Of a stretch of 64,000 nucleotides of DNA, positions 40,566 to 49,735 are shown piece after piece (the stretch's first letter is position 1; each line of letters begins with the position of its first letter). The notes under the pieces are model-generated. The model searched no databases. It saw only the letters and a list, made by a program, of their open reading frames with translations, and was not told the DNA's origin. The DNA comes from an uncultured SAR116 cluster alpha proteobacterium (lineage in GTDB: Bacteria > Pseudomonadota > Alphaproteobacteria > Puniceispirillales > Marisalimonadaceae): NCBI GenBank assembly GCA_902615995.1, contig CACMRF010000006.1:1-64000 (forward strand), read 5' to 3'. The position numbers were made by a program, and so were the translations under genes.

Positions 40566-41657
40566 TTATCCTAATGCATTTGAAATTAATTTACCATAAT
40601 CAATGTTTACCGTTTTGCCTAATTTAGATGATTTATGACATGCAGCTATTACCAACATTGTTTCGATTCCCTTATCAAGACTAATTGGTGAGTCTAAATT
40701 ACTATTTTTGCAAAAGTATTGTTCGATATGATTCATTTCTTCAATAAAGTCATCAGGTCTCGTTTTGTTGATACTCTTTTTATCAATTACTTGCTTTTCA
40801 TTCATTAAATTAACTTCATCTACTCCAGCATTTTTTTCAAATGAAAAATTTAATGAACCCCTTTTTCCTTGGATATTACCCCATTTTTTAGTTGGCAAAG
40901 TTATGACATCTTGTACCACTCTTCCTAGTAAACCCTTTTCTGTTTTTAAATTTATCAGACATAATTTATCATATTCAAAATTTGTATCTTTTAAATATTC
41001 CATATTACAAGTGACTTCGGTAACTCTACCTTTTTGTAATAACCTAGATATGTGTTGCCATAAATTTACAGCATGTGAATGTTCTCCACAAGCTCCTCCT
41101 CCTAATTTCCATTGACTAAGATAACTATCAGCTGGACCAGATAGCCAATGATGTGCTTTAAAAATACCTCCCCAGTGTTCTCTAAACTCTACATCTACAG
41201 TGTCTATTTCACCCAAATCATAATTATTTAAAAGTTCATTTACATTTTTAATAGCTTTAGAAACTACATGATTATAACCAACAAAAATTTTTGATGATGA
41301 GTTTTTAGATTTTTTATTTAAATCATCTAATCCATCTAGATCAGGTGTAGTTAATGGTTTTTCAATTAAAATTGCGTTAGGGCTTTCCTTTAAAACTTCT
41401 AAAGCTAAACTTACATGATATCTTGGAGGTGTTCCTATTATTACTAAATCATAATTACCTCTAGGTTGATTTTTATTAGTATATAGTCCTATCTCATTAT
41501 CCCATTTTTTATAACGACTTGGATAAATATCTTTTTGTGTTCTGTTCAAAGCTTCCTGATCAACATCACAAATATCTACTGCCCAACCTTTTTTTCTAGC
41601 TGCATGTGCCATATGATTACCAATAGATCCTGCACCATATATTTTAACTCTTACCAA
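40566..41657 (-). CDS. Gfo/Idh/MocA-family oxidoreductase
   Basis: VKIYGAGSIGNHMAHAARKKGW, VIIGTPPRYHVSLALEVL, LIEKPLTT, GGGACGEHSHAVNLW. Confidence 0.92.
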   Translation of the reverse strand: MVRVKIYGAGSIGNHMAHAARKKGWAVDICDVDQEALNRTQKDIYPSRYKKWDNEIGLYTNKNQPRGNYDLVIIGTPPRYHVSLALEVLKESPNAILIEKPLTTPDLDGLDDLNKKSKNSSSKIFVGYNHVVSKAIKNVNELLNNYDLGEIDTVDVEFREHWGGIFKAHHWLSGPADSYLSQWKLGGGACGEHSHAVNLWQHISRLLQKGRVTEVTCNMEYLKDTNFEYDKLCLINLKTEKGLLGRVVQDVITLPTKKWGNIQGKRGSLNFSFEKNAGVDEVNLMNEKQVIDKKSINKTRPDDFIEEMNHIEQYFCKNSNLDSPISLDKGIETMLVIAACHKSSKLGKTVNIDYGKLISNALG

Positions 41658-41708
41658 TTTCTAATCCTTAATAAGTTTATATTTTAATTAAAGTATTAAA
41701 TATTTTTA

Positions 41709-43304
41709 TTATTTATAATAGATTTTGAATTTTTTACCTATATGTAATTTTAAATAATTAGCTTTAGGATATATTTCAAATACTCTGTCTTTTATGATAT
41801 TAAGGTCTGTAGGATTAAGTTTTGAAAAATTAATAAGCCTCTCCAAGTTGTCTTCATAATTATATATTTCGCCATTAATACAAAATGATTTATCTGCTAA
41901 GGTGTGTTTTGTTAAAAGACATTTAATCTTAAAATTTATTTTCTTTAATATAAGATTTACTGGTTTGATTCTCAAATCAGAAGGACCTCTTCCAGTATTT
42001 TCAAAAAATAAGTATTTTCTAACCTCTTTTTGAAGAGGAATGCCAATGAATTTTTTTTCTTTTTCTTTAAATATATCCCATATCAAAGTTGGAATAACAT
42101 CAACTGATGAACCAAAATTTTGATTAAGAGAATATGAAGATAAGTTTGATTTAAAATAAAAAGGAATATTATAATAATAGTCTGAAAAATCAAATGTCTT
42201 GTGATGAAATTTAATTATGTTATCAAATTTGTTTCCGTGATCACTTGTTAAAATTATGTTAAAATATTCTGAATTTTTCAATTTCAAAAATTTACAAAGT
42301 TCATGATCTATGTATAAAAGAGATAAAATCTGATGAAACTTATAAATATCAATTTTATTAAAAAAAAGATAATTGGTAATTTTTTTCAAAAATGAAAACT
42401 CCACTTTCCCAGTTTCTAAGTTAATATAATTTAGTTCATGAAAATCAAGCAGATGAATAATAGAAAATGTTTTATGTTTTTGTCTTCCATGCCATTTTAA
42501 ATAATTAGAAATTAAATAATTACTTGATGAAAATTTAGAAAATTGGTTTTTTTTCGCAAATGCACGAGATATGATAGACCTAAACATACTATAAGATTTA
42601 AATCTACTTTTAATTAGAAAAATTCCTGCTAAATAAAAATAAAATAATTTCAAAGTGAAGTTATTTGTTTCATCTAAAACAAAATTTTTAATTTTTTTAT
42701 TTAAAAAATTCAGTATAGGAAGTGTTTTTCTTTCAATAAAAGTATTAAAAATACTATTCTTATTTTTTTTAAAATCTGATTTAATTTGAATAATTTCTTT
42801 TTTATAATTCGCATGATGAAATTTATTTTTCTCTAAACCTAAAATTCCTTCGTTATATAACTCGAATAATTCTTTTTTTAAATTTTTCAAGTTCATTCTT
42901 CCATTTATAAATTCGTCAATATACCAAGTTGAAAAGAGTCTTATTTCTTTTTCTATTGCTCTTAGACAGAAGGGATTAAAAAAGTAATCAAAGCCTTTTT
43001 CTAAATTTGTAGAGACTGGCCTGTATATTGGTGTAAAAAAAGATGTTTTATATTTTTTTTTTTTAAAAAATTCAGCAGCAGTTAGTTTTTTTTTCTTAAT
43101 ACTTGAGTTATTATGATAATTATTTAACAGCCAATCTGATGTTAGAATTGACGGAAATGCAAATTCTGTTGGGCAGCCGTTACTATAAACATTTTGAAAA
43201 TTGATAGAATTTTTAATAATCTTGTTTAAGTTTGGAAAGTATTTATTAACAACTTTAAAATCTTCTTTCTTAATACCATCAATTATAAAAATAACAGAAG
43301 TCAT
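41709..43304 (-). CDS. Alkaline phosphatase superfamily (sulfatase-like) protein
   Basis: FIIDGIKKEDF..NGCPTEFAFPSILTS, LTSDHGNKFDN; overlaps next gene by 4 bp. Confidence 0.7.
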   Translation of the reverse strand: MTSVIFIIDGIKKEDFKVVNKYFPNLNKIIKNSINFQNVYSNGCPTEFAFPSILTSDWLLNNYHNNSSIKKKKLTAAEFFKKKKYKTSFFTPIYRPVSTNLEKGFDYFFNPFCLRAIEKEIRLFSTWYIDEFINGRMNLKNLKKELFELYNEGILGLEKNKFHHANYKKEIIQIKSDFKKNKNSIFNTFIERKTLPILNFLNKKIKNFVLDETNNFTLKLFYFYLAGIFLIKSRFKSYSMFRSIISRAFAKKNQFSKFSSSNYLISNYLKWHGRQKHKTFSIIHLLDFHELNYINLETGKVEFSFLKKITNYLFFNKIDIYKFHQILSLLYIDHELCKFLKLKNSEYFNIILTSDHGNKFDNIIKFHHKTFDFSDYYYNIPFYFKSNLSSYSLNQNFGSSVDVIPTLIWDIFKEKEKKFIGIPLQKEVRKYLFFENTGRGPSDLRIKPVNLILKKINFKIKCLLTKHTLADKSFCINGEIYNYEDNLERLINFSKLNPTDLNIIKDRVFEIYPKANYLKLHIGKKFKIYYK

Positions 43305-44083
43305 AAATTATTCTCTATGTTTTCAATACGGTAAATCGTTTCATTTAAATGTAGATCACTAACGCTATCAACTTCAACCCAATCTGAAAAAACCGGTATA
43401 CACTTAATTTTATACCCTTTTTCCAAAATAAATTGCAAAAAATCTGTTAAAAAACATTCTTTCAGTGGTTTATTATTTATATTGTTTGCTTTGTTTTTTA
43501 ATTCTAAAAAAACATTATTAAAAATTTTACAACCTTTAGAATTCAATTTTACTAACCCCATATATTGACCCTCTATGTCATTATAAGAAAGAGGTTTTTT
43601 TCCTATTTCTAATAAATTATTATTTTTATCTACTTTTAAAGTTTCTGCATCTGAAAGAGGATTACTAAATCTTTTATTCCAATATTTTCTCCAATTCATA
43701 TCTATGGTAATTGATATATTCGAATTATCTTTAATAATTTTCTCTATAATTTCTTTAGAATAAATGATATCCCCGTATGTAATAATAATATTATTTTGAA
43801 TTTTTTCACTCGCACAAAATAAAGACCAAAGCATATTAGTTTTTTTAAATTGTTCATTTATGATCTTTTCAACATTATCTTTTGGTAATTTTTCATGCAT
43901 GTAACCACCAATTAATACGATTTCATCAATTTCTTTTTGCGTATTCAAAACTTCAATCTGCCGTTTTAAAATAGATTTACCTTTAATTTCAACCATACAT
44001 TTAGGTTTTTTGTTTGTAAAAGGCCTTAGCCTTAAACCTTGGCCTGCAGCTAAAATAATTATATTGAATTTTTTATTTTTCAT
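43301..44083 (-). CDS. Sugar-phosphate-type nucleotidyltransferase; candidate CTP:phosphoglutamine cytidylyltransferase (Cj1416-like)
   Basis: IIILAAGQGLRLRPFTNKKPKCMVEIKGKSILKRQ, KTNMLWSLFCA, ITYGDIIYS; operon context with GATase, kinase and glutamine-kinase-like genes. Confidence 0.82.
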   Translation of the reverse strand: MKNKKFNIIILAAGQGLRLRPFTNKKPKCMVEIKGKSILKRQIEVLNTQKEIDEIVLIGGYMHEKLPKDNVEKIINEQFKKTNMLWSLFCASEKIQNNIIITYGDIIYSKEIIEKIIKDNSNISITIDMNWRKYWNKRFSNPLSDAETLKVDKNNNLLEIGKKPLSYNDIEGQYMGLVKLNSKGCKIFNNVFLELKNKANNINNKPLKECFLTDFLQFILEKGYKIKCIPVFSDWVEVDSVSDLHLNETIYRIENIENNL

Positions 44084-44690
44084 TTTTAAAAATTTTTAAA
44101 AGTCGTTCTGTATCTAGTTTATTATTATTTTCTCTTTCAGGATGCCACATCCAACCTTCCCAGTTAAGTTCTTCATGAGAAACTGCTTCTATTACTCCAT
44201 CTTTTGATCTAGCAAGAACTTTAAAGAAAGGTGGACATTTTAAAAAACCATATTTATGAAAACTGTTAACTAATCTTTTGTCAAAAAAATTAATTTCACT
44301 AATCAGACGATGTTTTTTTCTTAAGTGCCCATTTAACTTTTCTAGTTTTCCTCCAAAAAAAGTTCCCATCACTTGCATCCCTCTGCAAATGCCAAGAGAT
44401 GGTATATTATTTTTCTTTGCCCAATCCAAAAGAAAATATTCAGTTTGATCTCTAATATTAAATTCTCCAATATCATTTCCACCAGTAAGAAGCAAAAAAT
44501 TTGGCTTAATTTCATTTATCCAATTTAATAAAAATTCGTTTTTCAATTTAGTATCTACTAATTTATTAGGTATCAAAATAGGGAAATAATTTTTATTAAC
44601 TAACCAACTTATTAACTCTTGATCTATTGAATCTCTATATTCAAGTCTTGTAGATAAAAAATCCATTCTTTGTGAAACTAATATTTTCAT
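44073..44690 (-). CDS. Class I glutamine amidotransferase-like hydrolase (peptidase C26 family); candidate gamma-glutamyl-CDP-amidate hydrolase (Cj1417-like)
   Basis: LLTGGNDIGEF, LGICRGMQVMGTFFGGKL (nucleophile Cys), EGWMWHPERE (His/Glu). Confidence 0.85.
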   Translation of the reverse strand: MKILVSQRMDFLSTRLEYRDSIDQELISWLVNKNYFPILIPNKLVDTKLKNEFLLNWINEIKPNFLLLTGGNDIGEFNIRDQTEYFLLDWAKKNNIPSLGICRGMQVMGTFFGGKLEKLNGHLRKKHRLISEINFFDKRLVNSFHKYGFLKCPPFFKVLARSKDGVIEAVSHEELNWEGWMWHPERENNNKLDTERLLKIFKNEK

Positions 44691-45472
44691 TTTTTTGCTA
44701 TTATTACATATACATTACAAAATTGGTCTGGAAAAAAATTAATTAAAAATCTTTGAATTAAATTACCTAATAATGATAGTCGATATCCTTCTGTTCTAGC
44801 TTTATTTTCATTAAATTTTTTATGTGATTGTTTTCTAAATAATTTAAATTTATATAAAAAAGGCATATTTTCGACTTGTAGAATTTCTTCTACTTCAAAA
44901 CCATGTTTTTCAAAAATTTCACAAAGTTCCTTTTTTTTTAAATTTAACTTGTGAAATATTTTATTTTTATTTTTAACATTATTTAATTTAAAGTTAGCTA
45001 TAAAATCAGTTACTAATGTTTGCAAATTGTCAGCTCTAAATGATGCAACAATTTTTCCTCTATTTTTCATTACCCTAAATGTCTCTTTTAATGATGTATT
45101 AAGATCTGAGATATTAAGATTGTGATAAAGACCAAAAGCCAATACGTATTGAAAGTAGTTATCATTAAATCTTAAATTCCTAATATCTCCTTCTTCTGCT
45201 TTTATGTAAGGATGAACTTTATTTATTTTTTTTATAACTTCACTAATAAAATCAATGCCTACTACTTTATAGCCTAATTTGTAATAGTAATTTAAAACCC
45301 TACCAGCTCCACAACCTGCCTCAAGTATTAAACCTTTTTTATCTATTATTACTTTTTTTGCATATTTTAAAGGGTAAAAATTATCATCTATTGGAAAATT
45401 GTCTACAGGAAGATTTTGCCATCTTCTATTCCAATATTCTTTATTATTTAAATTTCTATAAGTAATTCTCAT
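44687..45472 (-). CDS. Class I SAM-dependent methyltransferase
   Basis: ILEAGCGAGRVLNYYYKLGYKVVGIDFISEVI, AFGLYHNL. Start set to internal Met MRITYRNLNNKEYW at 45472, which avoids overlap with the upstream ORF. Confidence 0.88.
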   Translation of the reverse strand: MRITYRNLNNKEYWNRRWQNLPVDNFPIDDNFYPLKYAKKVIIDKKGLILEAGCGAGRVLNYYYKLGYKVVGIDFISEVIKKINKVHPYIKAEEGDIRNLRFNDNYFQYVLAFGLYHNLNISDLNTSLKETFRVMKNRGKIVASFRADNLQTLVTDFIANFKLNNVKNKNKIFHKLNLKKKELCEIFEKHGFEVEEILQVENMPFLYKFKLFRKQSHKKFNENKARTEGYRLSLLGNLIQRFLINFFPDQFCNVYVIIAKK

Positions 45473-45473
45473 A

Positions 45474-46208
45474 TCAAAATTCCTTTTTAGACAATATAGA
45501 TATGTGTTTAAGAACCGGATGGATAATAAAGAATAATTCACCTTTTCTTTTTTTAATTAAAAAATTTATTGGTTTTTTAAATCCTTCAAATTTTTTTAAT
45601 GTTAAAATAAGTAATTGTGCTCTTATTATAGAATCAATTTTATCATCAATTAAAATTTTATTTTTAGGTACCTTAAATTTCTTTCTTAATAAAATAGGGC
45701 CACTGTCTAATTCATTTGACATTATAATAGATGATGCTGCAATATAACCTTCATTTAATATACTGTAATAGTTAGTTGTACTCCCTTTATATTGAGGTAA
45801 AAATCCACCATGTACATGTAAGAATTTCTTTCCTTGTGAAAGTACTTTTTCCTTAAGTATTACTCCTCCATAACCAGAATAAATTATTATTTCAGGCCCA
45901 GCTTTCTTAATAGAACTAATAACTTCATCAGAATTTATATCTTTAGATTTTGACTTTATATAGTTGAGATTATACTTTTCTAATAATTCAGTTAATGATT
46001 TTGAATGATCAAAATCAAATTTTGTCCAATAATCTTTTTCATTTTGAGTACTCAAAAAGTTTTTAGAAAGCCCTCCAGGTAATTTTTTATTTTTATTATT
46101 TCCTAATATAAGTATCCATTTCGGATAGTATCTTTCTCTAAGTAAATTGGTTATATAAGCTTTTGACCTAATTGTATCTGCTAGAATTAATCCAAAATTA
46201 TTATACAT
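45474..46208 (-). CDS. Formyltransferase-fold protein (methionyl-tRNA/sugar N-formyltransferase-like)
   Basis: FLHVHGGFLPQYKGSTTNYYSI and ELDSGPILLRKKF resemble formyltransferase core motifs. Confidence 0.78.
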   Translation of the reverse strand: MYNNFGLILADTIRSKAYITNLLRERYYPKWILILGNNKNKKLPGGLSKNFLSTQNEKDYWTKFDFDHSKSLTELLEKYNLNYIKSKSKDINSDEVISSIKKAGPEIIIYSGYGGVILKEKVLSQGKKFLHVHGGFLPQYKGSTTNYYSILNEGYIAASSIIMSNELDSGPILLRKKFKVPKNKILIDDKIDSIIRAQLLILTLKKFEGFKKPINFLIKKRKGELFFIIHPVLKHISILSKKEF

Positions 46209-46843
46209 TATAAATTTACTCTGTGATCATTTATTAAGATTTTTATAAATTCCAATTCTTTAATTAACAAAAAAGTCATATTTTTCAGAAATAATTTAGA
46301 TAAATTCTTCAACTTGGCAGATGACAATATGAGGTCATTTACTTTTAGATAGGTGTTAAGATATCTAATATTTTGAGTATCATTGTAAACTAGGCATAAA
46401 ACAGCTGAAAATTTTATGTAAATATACAATTTTTTATCACTTACATATGAAATTTTTGCTTTATCACTGTAATTATTTTTAAGCTTTTTTGAGATCTCAA
46501 ATTTTTGACAAATTATATTTATGATTAGAATAATTTTTTTTTTAGATGAACTTTTTTTCAATAAACCATGCAAAATTGTATTTAAAATTTGATCTATTTC
46601 ACCCATTTCGCAAATATCAAATTCTGATAATTTGACGTAATTATCTTGACAAATTCTTATTAAATTAGCTTCAGAATGTTCTTTAATTTTTTTTAAATTA
46701 TTGATATTAATATTTGAAATTTCATTAATTTTGCTTTGTCTATTTAAAATATATGAATTCAAAAAATTTGTCCCTTTAAACTCTGAATACATATAACTTT
46801 CTGGAGAATCTAATAAATTCTTTTTGGTAAATTTATAATTCAT
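46208..46843 (-). CDS. Hypothetical protein within the phosphoramidate-like operon
   Basis: Intact 211-codon ORF overlapping neighbours at both ends; no recognised motif. Confidence 0.6.
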   Translation of the reverse strand: MNYKFTKKNLLDSPESYMYSEFKGTNFLNSYILNRQSKINEISNININNLKKIKEHSEANLIRICQDNYVKLSEFDICEMGEIDQILNTILHGLLKKSSSKKKIILIINIICQKFEISKKLKNNYSDKAKISYVSDKKLYIYIKFSAVLCLVYNDTQNIRYLNTYLKVNDLILSSAKLKNLSKLFLKNMTFLLIKELEFIKILINDHRVNL

Positions 46844-47360
46844 TTGTCAAAATTGTTTTTATAAAATTTTGTTTCAAAATAGTTGAAAAAATCTCTTGAA
46901 TACTTTTATCTATAGAATTATCTATTATTAGGTCAGATTGTTTCGGTTCTCTAAAGGCAATATCCACTCCAACAACATCTTTTAACTTGCCTTCTAAAGC
47001 TGGTCCATATAAGTTTTTGTTATCTCTCGTATAAAGAGTATCCATATTAGACTTTAGATAAATTTCATAATAATCTTTAATATTAGAACGGTTCCATGAC
47101 TGCCATTCTGGAAAGTTAGATAATACTGCAGCGATTACATGAATGTTTTGATCAGATAAATATTTAGTTAGATGAGATATTCTATGAGCGTTTTTAAGTC
47201 TTCCATTTATAGTATGATCTACATCGTTATTAAACATTTCTCTTACTAAATCACCATCAATTCTTACAAGATTTGGTAAATTGGGTTTTAAAATATCATA
47301 TAATTTTTTACTAAATAATGTTTTTCCTGATCCTGATAGACCAATAAACCAAATAACCAT
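46833..47360 (-). CDS. Adenylylsulfate-kinase-like P-loop kinase; candidate cytidine diphosphoramidate kinase (Cj1415-like)
   Basis: WFIGLSGSGKTLFSKKL Walker A, RIDGDLVREMFNNDV, NAHRISHLTKYLSDQNIHVIAAVLS. Confidence 0.85.
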   Translation of the reverse strand: MVIWFIGLSGSGKTLFSKKLYDILKPNLPNLVRIDGDLVREMFNNDVDHTINGRLKNAHRISHLTKYLSDQNIHVIAAVLSNFPEWQSWNRSNIKDYYEIYLKSNMDTLYTRDNKNLYGPALEGKLKDVVGVDIAFREPKQSDLIIDNSIDKSIQEIFSTILKQNFIKTILTNEL

Positions 47361-47369
47361 TTTATCTTC

Positions 47370-49733
47370 CTAAATCGAACTTATGTTTCCAGCTGAACAA
47401 TCCAAATGTATACTAGTCGAGTTTAATAACAATTCAAATCTTTGCTCTCCACACCCTATTGCTGCCGGAATATCAAATTCTGCGCATCTAATTGCCATAT
47501 GGGAATTAGCACCGCCATACTTAGTAATTAAACCAGCAATATTTTTTGAAAATATCCAATCAAAACCTGGGTCAGCATTTTCTATTAAAACAATTTTTCT
47601 ATCTAATTTTACATTGATTGAATTAAAATTTAAAAAGCATGTTTCTGCATTAATTTTATTTTTGGTAATAAAATTTGGTATACTTACTTGAAAAGGAATA
47701 ACCTGTATACCCGCTTGATCAAAAATAACTTGTGGCAATCTTATTGCAAGGTTAACATTATATTTTTCTAATTCTGTTTTGTAGATATTTCTTAATCTTG
47801 TCTCTACTGAATAACTGCCAATGTCATTCATAGAACTCAAAATTTCATCAATTGGTATATAAGATAATTCTTCTTTACTAAGACCGTAAGATTCACCATA
47901 ACAAGATAATATTTCTAAAATATCACTTAATGTTTTTGTAAATACAAACTTTCCATATTCTCTTCCAACAATAGCATCTTTAATATATTTTATTAATTCA
48001 ACTGAATTAATATTTTTAAAACCATTTAAATCTAATAGAAAGTTGATTTTCTTTTCTATAACTTTATTAAATTTAAAACTATTTTTAATATTATGTTTTT
48101 TTGATGCTTTATATGAATAAAAAAAATCATCCATTTGATCATATCTTTTGCTACTAATATCGTAAGTGTTTGGGCGTAAATGACCAAACTTATTTAAGAA
48201 AGTAGAAAGAGAAATCTTTTTATCCTGTAATTTTTTTATATCTTCAACTAAATCACCTGCAACAGTTTTTATACTTGATATAAATTTTACCAATTCTTTT
48301 TCATTAATTACTTTCATTTCCACTAAAGACCTAAGAATTGTTTGTGCAATAAACCCATGTCTTGCCAAAATTGCAAATGGAATTGTTCCATATTCTTGAC
48401 AATATTCTAGCATAGGAAAAAAGCTATTTAAGAGTTTTTTATTATTATATCTTTTCCATTGATTTTGTTTTTTTTCTAGTAAATTAATTTTATCAAGAGC
48501 TTTTTTTATTGACCCTTTATATTGATCATCAATAAGTTGTTTAAAGTGTAATTTAGTTGAACTAACAAACAATTTAATTTCATTTTTAGATAATAAATTT
48601 TTTGGAATTTTCTTTAATTTTCTTTCAATATCGAAGCTAAAACAAGTAATAGCTATATCAAATTCAATTTTATCATGGAGATGAGGATTTTTTGATAATT
48701 TATCAATCCAAAAATTAACTAATTTATTACAAGTAACTTTTGATAATTTAGTTGGCAAGAAAGAATTAAAACTTAATCTTGTATCTATATAGGATTGCCC
48801 TGCCAAGCTAATCATCAACGGATGATAATCAAATTTTCGATACCCCATCATATGCCTTGCAATCTGCCAATTTTTATTTGTAATCATCTTTTTGTATAAT
48901 GATGAACCAAGAGGTTTTGGAACTCTACCTAACATTTCTACTGGATTCCAATCTGGCATTTGACCATAAACAGTTGTTTTACCAAAAATATTTGTGAGAG
49001 GTTTTAGTTTTGATTTAACATAATGTTTTATCTCATTGATAGTTTGATCCACTCTTTGAGTAATTCCTCTATTCCAATTCTTTTGAGTTGAAATGGATCT
49101 TACTTGAAACAAATAAGTATTTTCATTTTGATCAATTGCAAATTCTATATCAAGAAAATCAGAACCAATTACTAATTCTAATTCCTTAACAGATTTTATT
49201 AAAAAATTAAATCTTGTTGATCTTAAATGTTTTACTCCATTTCTGTGAACGCATAATGTTCTATTTGAGTACTCACCACCTGAAGTAACTGAATCAGTTA
49301 ATCCAGAAATATCATCATAGTTAATGACATAATATGGAGCTCCATTATTTAAATCATGTGTAAATATTACACCGCTCATTCCTACGTCAAAAATCATTTC
49401 CTGAATAATGATTTCATTTTCTTTATCTAAATCAGATTTATAACTTTTAAAAACTTTGTCTATTGCACTTTCTATTGCTTTCAAATTATTTGAATTTATG
49501 TTTTGAATCGACAAGTATTGGCCTGCCATAGAAGAACCTTCATGATCTTCATCGACTGCTGATGATCGGATTATAAGTTTTTTGCTAGAAAAATTTTTTT
49601 TAATGTTTTTTAAAATTAATTTTTTATTTTGATTATAGTTTTCTTTATCAAAAACTTCTAAAGTTGGAATTTTAAAGTGCTTTAATCTTCCAATAAGACT
49701 TAAAAGAGTTCTACCTTTAGATAAATGCTTCAT
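47370..49733 (-). CDS. PEP-synthase-like phosphotransferase; candidate L-glutamine kinase (Cj1418-like)
   Basis: PPDK_N/ATP-grasp LIIRSSAVDEDHEGSSMAGQYLS; C-terminal PEP-utiliser phosphohistidine motif ITKYGGANSHMAIRCAEFDIPAAIGCG; no C-terminal PEP-binding barrel; 787 aa. Confidence 0.85.
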   Translation of the reverse strand: MKHLSKGRTLLSLIGRLKHFKIPTLEVFDKENYNQNKKLILKNIKKNFSSKKLIIRSSAVDEDHEGSSMAGQYLSIQNINSNNLKAIESAIDKVFKSYKSDLDKENEIIIQEMIFDVGMSGVIFTHDLNNGAPYYVINYDDISGLTDSVTSGGEYSNRTLCVHRNGVKHLRSTRFNFLIKSVKELELVIGSDFLDIEFAIDQNENTYLFQVRSISTQKNWNRGITQRVDQTINEIKHYVKSKLKPLTNIFGKTTVYGQMPDWNPVEMLGRVPKPLGSSLYKKMITNKNWQIARHMMGYRKFDYHPLMISLAGQSYIDTRLSFNSFLPTKLSKVTCNKLVNFWIDKLSKNPHLHDKIEFDIAITCFSFDIERKLKKIPKNLLSKNEIKLFVSSTKLHFKQLIDDQYKGSIKKALDKINLLEKKQNQWKRYNNKKLLNSFFPMLEYCQEYGTIPFAILARHGFIAQTILRSLVEMKVINEKELVKFISSIKTVAGDLVEDIKKLQDKKISLSTFLNKFGHLRPNTYDISSKRYDQMDDFFYSYKASKKHNIKNSFKFNKVIEKKINFLLDLNGFKNINSVELIKYIKDAIVGREYGKFVFTKTLSDILEILSCYGESYGLSKEELSYIPIDEILSSMNDIGSYSVETRLRNIYKTELEKYNVNLAIRLPQVIFDQAGIQVIPFQVSIPNFITKNKINAETCFLNFNSINVKLDRKIVLIENADPGFDWIFSKNIAGLITKYGGANSHMAIRCAEFDIPAAIGCGEQRFELLLNSTSIHLDCSAGNISSI

Positions 49734-49735
49734 CC

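Noticed and set aside
40765-41115. Plus-strand 116-aa ORF
   Set aside because: Antisense to the Gfo/Idh/MocA oxidoreductase; shadow ORF.
41709-47360. Sulfation module (APS kinase plus sulfatase)
   Set aside because: No ATP sulfurylase or sulfotransferase seen; the kinase sits with the glutamine-kinase-like gene.
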